Source: Chloroflexota bacterium (lineage in GTDB: Bacteria > Chloroflexota > Anaerolineae > Caldilineales > Caldilineaceae). From it: a stretch of DNA of 36,713 bases. The stretch lies in the NCBI GenBank assembly GCA_026389895.1, contig JAPLGZ010000132.1, positions 1 to 36,713 on the forward strand, written 5' to 3'. Below, in pieces: positions 33,199 through 36,713 of the stretch. A program made the translations under genes and the position numbers. Below the pieces are notes generated by a model, which ran no database searches, was not told the origin of the DNA, and saw only the letters and a list, made by a program, of their open reading frames with translations. Every line of letters starts with the position of its first letter. The stretch's first letter is position 1.

Positions 33199-34062
33199 AT
33201 GATGTCTGTTAAACCCATTCAGCCACCAGCCAAGCGCCCCCAGGGTAGCGGTCCCAGCCATTTTCTGGCCCGCCTGCCCTATTGGCTGCTGGCGGCAATT
33301 TTACTGGCCATTCTGTTTTTATGGCGGGTCTTTACCAACGTCAATTACACGATCATTTTCAAAGCGGTGGTCGGCGGCGTCGGCACGACAATTTGGGTAA
33401 CGCTGGTGGCCTATACGGGGGCGCTCTTGATCGGGCTGCTCATTGGCTTACTACGCATCACTCGCAATCGTGTGCTCTTTGAGATTACCTCATTTTACGT
33501 AGAAATCGTGCGCGGTGTGCCCGTGCTGGTCTTGCTCTATTACATCGCTTTTGTGGCCGCCCCTGAATTGGTCACGGCGATCAACTGGGCCGGTGTGGGC
33601 TTGGATCGAATGGGGCTGCATTTTCTCGGTCTACCGCTGATGCACTTCCAGGTGCGCAATCTGGACTTTGCCGCCCGCGCCATTCTAGCGCTGATCATCG
33701 GCTACAGTGCCTTTATTAGTGAAATCTTTCGCGCTGGCATCGAGAGTATTGAGCGGGGTCAAACCGAAGCGGCCCTCAGTCTGGGCATGACGCGCTGGCA
33801 AACCTTGCGCCTGATCATTTTGCCGCAGGCGATTCGGCGAGTCTTGCCGCCGTTGGGCAACGATTTTATCGCCATGCTCAAAGATTCTTCACTCGTCTCC
33901 GCCCTGGGCGTGCAGGATATCACACGGATTGGCAACACCTATTCCGCCAGCACGTTTCGCTATTTTGAGACATACAACGTCGTCGCCTTTCTCTATCTCG
34001 TGATGACGGTAGGGCTGGCTTTATTGGTGCGCTATCTGGAAAAACGGATGCCAAATGCGTAG
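33199..34062 (+). CDS. Polar amino-acid ABC transporter permease
   Basis: 287 residues; a GGAG site precedes ATGATG. HisM/GlnP-type BPD_transp_1 permease: a hydrophobic start ([15 protein letters not shown]), then several helices ([49 protein letters not shown]) and the EAA loop [38 protein letters not shown] (key E-A-A-x3-G), which binds the ATPase. It forms a transporter with the duplicated binding protein upstream; the ATP-binding subunit must come from elsewhere in the genome. One permease gene suggests a homodimer. Confidence 0.92.
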   Translation: MMSVKPIQPPAKRPQGSGPSHFLARLPYWLLAAILLAILFLWRVFTNVNYTIIFKAVVGGVGTTIWVTLVAYTGALLIGLLIGLLRITRNRVLFEITSFYVEIVRGVPVLVLLYYIAFVAAPELVTAINWAGVGLDRMGLHFLGLPLMHFQVRNLDFAARAILALIIGYSAFISEIFRAGIESIERGQTEAALSLGMTRWQTLRLIILPQAIRRVLPPLGNDFIAMLKDSSLVSALGVQDITRIGNTYSASTFRYFETYNVVAFLYLVMTVGLALLVRYLEKRMPNA

Positions 34063-34079
34063 GGGATGTGTAGGCTTTT

Positions 34080-34300
34080 GAAGCGTGATGAGTGATCTAG
34101 TAACCTTTATCAGCGCGGGGTTAAACCCCGCGGCTGACAACCGCAGGAAGTCGCCTCAGCGACTAGGAACCCAGTGCCTGAGAGGACTTTTTGAACCTAT
34201 CAGCGCAGGGTGCTAAAAAAGTGTCGGATAGGGTGATGAGTGATAAGTGAGACAGGCCAGCGTACTAGGTTGAACCTTCACTCATCACTCATCACGCTTC
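34080..34300. repeat. Intergenic repeat cluster flanked by 17-bp inverted repeats (copy B)
   Basis: GAAGCGTGATGAGTGAT (34080-34096) and its perfect complement ATCACTCATCACGCTTC (34284-34300) bound the region. Within it: TCAGC-GCGGGGTT/AACCCCGC-GCTGA hairpin (34110-34136), and the dispersed repeat GGAAGTCGCCTCAGCGACT... (34146-34180), homologous to 30712-30746 on the other strand. A CAGCGCAGGGTGC segment repeats at 34200. No gene is seen. Confidence 0.65.
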
Positions 34301-34305
34301 ACGCT

Positions 34306-34872
34306 TCATCCTTCTCCCGCCGTCGCCTGGCGAACAATCTCGCGCAATTGGTCAAAGTGGCGCTGCTCATGCCAGAGACCGAGCAGATAGCTAGCGGTAG
34401 CGTTAAGTTGCCCGAAACGTTCGATCATCGGCTCGGGCACCCCTCGATAGATATTCAATTGCGGCGTGTCGGGCCAGGCGCTTAGGTAGCCCAGGCGAAT
34501 GCGCTCACTCTCCTTGACGCGTTGCAGACACTGCTCAGCCGTAGTGATCGTTTGCCAGTCAGTTTCGTAGCGCAGGCGCGGCTCAAACGGATAGAGAATA
34601 CCGCGCGCGAGAATTGAACTGACGGCGGCCGCTTCTTCAGCGCTGGCCGTGGCATGCATGAGTAAATGAGCAATACTCCAACCATCCTCAGCACCGGCAG
34701 CGGCATCTTTGGCCATAAAAACCACTTGCTCGTCATTCAGATCTTTGATCAGATCATGGATGATTTCAATACTTTCCTTGGTGGCGACTTCCAGATCGGC
34801 AACAGCGAATTTTTGAGAAAACTCCAACATCTTTATCGCGTTGTTGTCGATGGGCGTAAAATCAATGAGCAT
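34306..34872 (-). CDS. DinB-like metal-binding helical protein
   Basis: 188 residues from ATG 34872, chosen for AAGGAA 7 nt upstream; an in-frame GTG lies 6 nt earlier. DinB/YfiT-type four-helix bundle: H69 in GWSIAHLLMH, and H168 and H172 in LWHEQRHFDQL form the typical three-histidine metal site. DinB-like proteins include thiol transferases and enzymes of unknown substrate. Here the function cannot be told from sequence. It stands alone, between the permease (convergent repeats) and pdxS (divergent). Confidence 0.75.
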   Translation of the reverse strand: MLIDFTPIDNNAIKMLEFSQKFAVADLEVATKESIEIIHDLIKDLNDEQVVFMAKDAAAGAEDGWSIAHLLMHATASAEEAAAVSSILARGILYPFEPRLRYETDWQTITTAEQCLQRVKESERIRLGYLSAWPDTPQLNIYRGVPEPMIERFGQLNATASYLLGLWHEQRHFDQLREIVRQATAGEG

Positions 34873-35001
34873 AATCACTTCCTTGGGCTAGAGACCAGAA
34901 ATTTGCGGTATTATCTCGCCTAGTTTAGCTTGTCTTGTTACCCTTGCCAAGTTAGATAGGGAATCCACAGGTCAGATAAGCCTGGTCGCCTCCGATGAAG
35001 G

Positions 35002-35031
35002 TTGTGCGAAAACCAGAAAATCGGTTAAAAT
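35002..35031 (+). promoter_or_regulatory. Candidate pdxS promoter
   Basis: TTGTGC (35002-35007), 18-bp spacer, TAAAAT (35026-35031), 66 bp before the ATG. CAGGAGAG lies before the start codon. No riboswitch-like structure is seen. Confidence 0.35.
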
Positions 35032-35097
35032 TTCTCCTGTAACCCCAGCTAACTGATGGCTTAAATTTAGTGTGAACACAGGACAGGAGAGATCCAG

Positions 35098-36012
35098 ATG
35101 GCTATAGCAAACGGTAATGGCAGCAACGGCGCGGTCACAGGTACTTTTGCAGTCAAGGCCGGCCTTGCGCAAATGCTCAAGGGTGGTGTGATTATGGATG
35201 TGGTAACAGCCGAACAGGCGCGCATTGCCGAAGAAGCAGGCGCTTGTGCCGTGATGGCATTAGAGCGCGTGCCCGCTGATATCCGCAAAGATGGCGGGGT
35301 AGCTCGCATGAGCGACCCACGTATGATCAAAGAGATCATCGCCGCCGTCACCATTCCGGTAATGGCCAAGGCGCGGATTGGTCATTTTGTCGAGGCGCAG
35401 ATCCTTGAAGCGTTAGGCATCGACTACATCGATGAAAGTGAAGTGTTAACCCCCGCCGACGAAGAACATCACATCAATAAGCACAAATTCAAAGTACCTT
35501 TTGTCTGTGGCTGTCGCGATTTAGGCGAAGCGCTGCGCCGCATCTCGGAGGGCGCCGCCATGATCCGCACCAAAGGCGAAGCCGGCACCGGCAACGTGGT
35601 CGAAGCCGTGCGCCATGCCCGCGCCGTCAATGGCGCGATTCGCCGCTTGCGAACGATGGACGAAGACGAACTGTACGCCTTTGCCAAAGAGATTCGTTCC
35701 CCCTATGACCTCGTCAAGCAGACTGCCGAATTGGGCCGGTTGCCAGTGGTGAACTTTGCCGCCGGTGGTGTCGCTACGCCAGCCGACGCCGCGCTGATGA
35801 TGCAGCTAGGCGTGGACGGCGTGTTCGTGGGTTCGGGCATCTTCAAAAGCGGCAACCCAGCCAAACGCGCCAAAGCTATTGTCCAAGCCGTCACCCACTA
35901 CAATGATGCCAAGATTCTGGCCGAAGTGAGCGAAGATTTGGGCGAGCCGATGGTAGGCATCAATATGGATACGCTGTCCGAGCAAGATAAGATGGCCGTC
36001 CGCGGTTGGTAA
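35098..36012 (+). CDS. pdxS: Pyridoxal 5'-phosphate synthase subunit PdxS
   Basis: 304 residues. PdxS builds pyridoxal 5'-phosphate from ribose 5-phosphate, glyceraldehyde 3-phosphate and ammonia. TIM barrel with D34 (VIMDVV), Schiff-base lysine K91 (MAKARIGH) and K159 (RTKGEAGTG), each 10 above the B. subtilis numbers (24, 81, 149), consistent with a longer N-terminus. Phosphate loops GEAGTG and [13 protein letters not shown] are present. It forms a 12-mer decorated by the PdxT glutaminase encoded 84 bp downstream. Its residues are fully conserved, so it is active. Confidence 0.98.
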   Translation: MAIANGNGSNGAVTGTFAVKAGLAQMLKGGVIMDVVTAEQARIAEEAGACAVMALERVPADIRKDGGVARMSDPRMIKEIIAAVTIPVMAKARIGHFVEAQILEALGIDYIDESEVLTPADEEHHINKHKFKVPFVCGCRDLGEALRRISEGAAMIRTKGEAGTGNVVEAVRHARAVNGAIRRLRTMDEDELYAFAKEIRSPYDLVKQTAELGRLPVVNFAAGGVATPADAALMMQLGVDGVFVGSGIFKSGNPAKRAKAIVQAVTHYNDAKILAEVSEDLGEPMVGINMDTLSEQDKMAVRGW

Positions 36013-36023
36013 TCAAATAAAGA

Positions 36024-36071
36024 CCAGGCTGGCAACCGAACAACGCCTGTCAGCCTGGCGCGCTTTTGTCC
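36024..36071 (+). terminator. Hairpin between pdxS and pdxT
   Basis: CCAGGCTGGCA (36024-36034) pairs with TGTCAGCCTGG (36048-36058), 11 bp with one G-U, followed by CGCGC and TTTTGTCC. It may terminate some transcripts so that less PdxT is made, or mark pdxT as partly independent. Confidence 0.5.
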
Positions 36072-36096
36072 TGTCACCCATGCATAAAACATTTAG

Positions 36097-36713
36097 ATGA
36101 CCAACAGACATCCGCTCAAAATCGGCGTCTTGGCCCTTCAGGGCGCGTTTATCGAACATATCCACTTACTGCACTCCTTAGGCGTAGAAGCCATGGAGGT
36201 GCGTAAACCAGAGCAATTAAGCGAACTTGATGGCTTAATCATTCCCGGCGGCGAAAGCACAACCATGGGATTGATCGCCGAACGCTGGCACTTGGTGGAG
36301 CCACTGCGGCAGTGGGTGCACAGCGGCCGGCCAACGTGGGGCACATGTGCGGGCATGATCTTGCTGGCCGAACATGCAACGGGGCAGAAATTAGGTGGCC
36401 AACCACTCCTGGGTGGATTGGATATCACGGTAAATCGCAACTATTTTGGACGCCAAGCCGAAAGTTTCGAAACGCTGCTCAGCGTGCCACTATTGGGGGA
36501 CGCGCCGTTTCATGCCGTCTTTATCCGGGCCCCAGCGATTACAGACGCTGGTAGCAAAGCTGATATTTTAGCCAAATTCCACACAAGCAAAGGCGAAGAT
36601 GTGATTGTGGCGCTACGCCAAGGGCCTATTCTCGCCACCGCCTTTCACCCCGAATTGACCAACGATAGCCGCTGGCATCAACTCTTTTTAGAGATGGTGC
36701 AGGCAGCCACAAA
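36097..36713 (+). CDS. pdxT: Pyridoxal 5'-phosphate synthase glutaminase PdxT (partial, 3' end outside the window)
   Basis: 205 codons from ATG 36097 stay open to the window edge; about the full length of 190-200 residues, so little is missing. Class I glutaminase: [10 protein letters not shown] start, GGEST (51-55), nucleophile C84 (WGTCAGM), and H184 and E186 (FHPEL) of the triad. It releases ammonia from glutamine and channels it to PdxS. Partner gene pdxS is upstream in the same transcript unless the hairpin stops it. Confidence 0.96.
   Translation, partial: MTNRHPLKIGVLALQGAFIEHIHLLHSLGVEAMEVRKPEQLSELDGLIIPGGESTTMGLIAERWHLVEPLRQWVHSGRPTWGTCAGMILLAEHATGQKLGGQPLLGGLDITVNRNYFGRQAESFETLLSVPLLGDAPFHAVFIRAPAITDAGSKADILAKFHTSKGEDVIVALRQGPILATAFHPELTNDSRWHQLFLEMVQAAT

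Noticed and set aside
35000-35097. Possible riboswitch before pdxS
   Set aside because: I see no stable conserved fold, only a plausible promoter and ribosome binding site.
1-36713. tRNA or rRNA genes, prophage and complete insertion sequences
   Set aside because: No cloverleaf, rRNA segment, transposase, integrase or phage structural gene was recognised on either strand.

Overview
The window looks like chromosomal DNA of a moderate-GC, free-living bacterium, most likely a Chloroflexota member (Caldilineae/Ardenticatenia/Herpetosiphon-like). This is an inference from content: a bacterial mevalonate kinase, the DXP-independent pdxS/pdxT vitamin B6 route, a large STAND ATPase whose N-terminus resembles those of Chloroflexota regulators, a REC-first hybrid kinase, and intergenic repeats such as AACGCAGAGGCGCA and GATGAGTGAT. 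There is no rRNA or tRNA to confirm it.

Layout. 1-1263: mostly non-coding, with a 21-bp tandem repeat, one small membrane protein and an intrinsic terminator. 1288-9788 (+): a membrane-anchored beta-propeller protein, a glycogen-synthase-like glycosyltransferase, glycogen branching enzyme GlgB, and a REC-histidine kinase hybrid. 9908-12071: NagA, convergent and overlapping with mevalonate kinase. 12166-12816: a MazEF toxin-antitoxin cassette with its palindromic operator placed on the promoter -10. 12961-15825 (-): a divergent UvrA. 16089-17714 (+): a protein with a DUF2325-like C-terminus. 17756-30536, mostly minus strand: a formate dehydrogenase region. 30854-34878: a DUF2294-like protein, an amino-acid ABC transporter (tandem-duplicated binding lipoprotein plus permease) and a DinB-like protein. 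35098-36713 (+): pdxS and the start of pdxT, which runs off the window.

The most important point is that formate dehydrogenase FdhA (21382-23457, minus) is one gene interrupted by an in-frame UGA at codon 148. This is exactly the position of selenocysteine 140 in E. coli FdhF. A hairpin with a GGUCU apical loop starts right after the UGA, the geometry expected of a bacterial SECIS. A standard gene caller splits it into 147- and 527-residue pieces. Its electron-transfer partners are a NuoG-N-like iron-sulfur protein (28093-28758) and a NuoE-NuoF fusion (28842-30536). These imply an NAD-linked, soluble enzyme that oxidises formate or, in reverse, reduces CO2. The sulfurtransferase FdhD (17756-18613) completes the set.

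The formate genes are interrupted by two accessory blocks. One (20496-21201) is a papain-fold (Tox-PL-2-like) toxin with a probable immunity protein. The other (23727-28049) holds an ECF-sigma-like protein, a structured inverted-repeat element, very small ORFs with strong ribosome binding sites, an AT-rich direct-repeat array and an 882-residue STAND/TPR ATPase. That second block is the best candidate here for an undescribed regulatory or signalling system.
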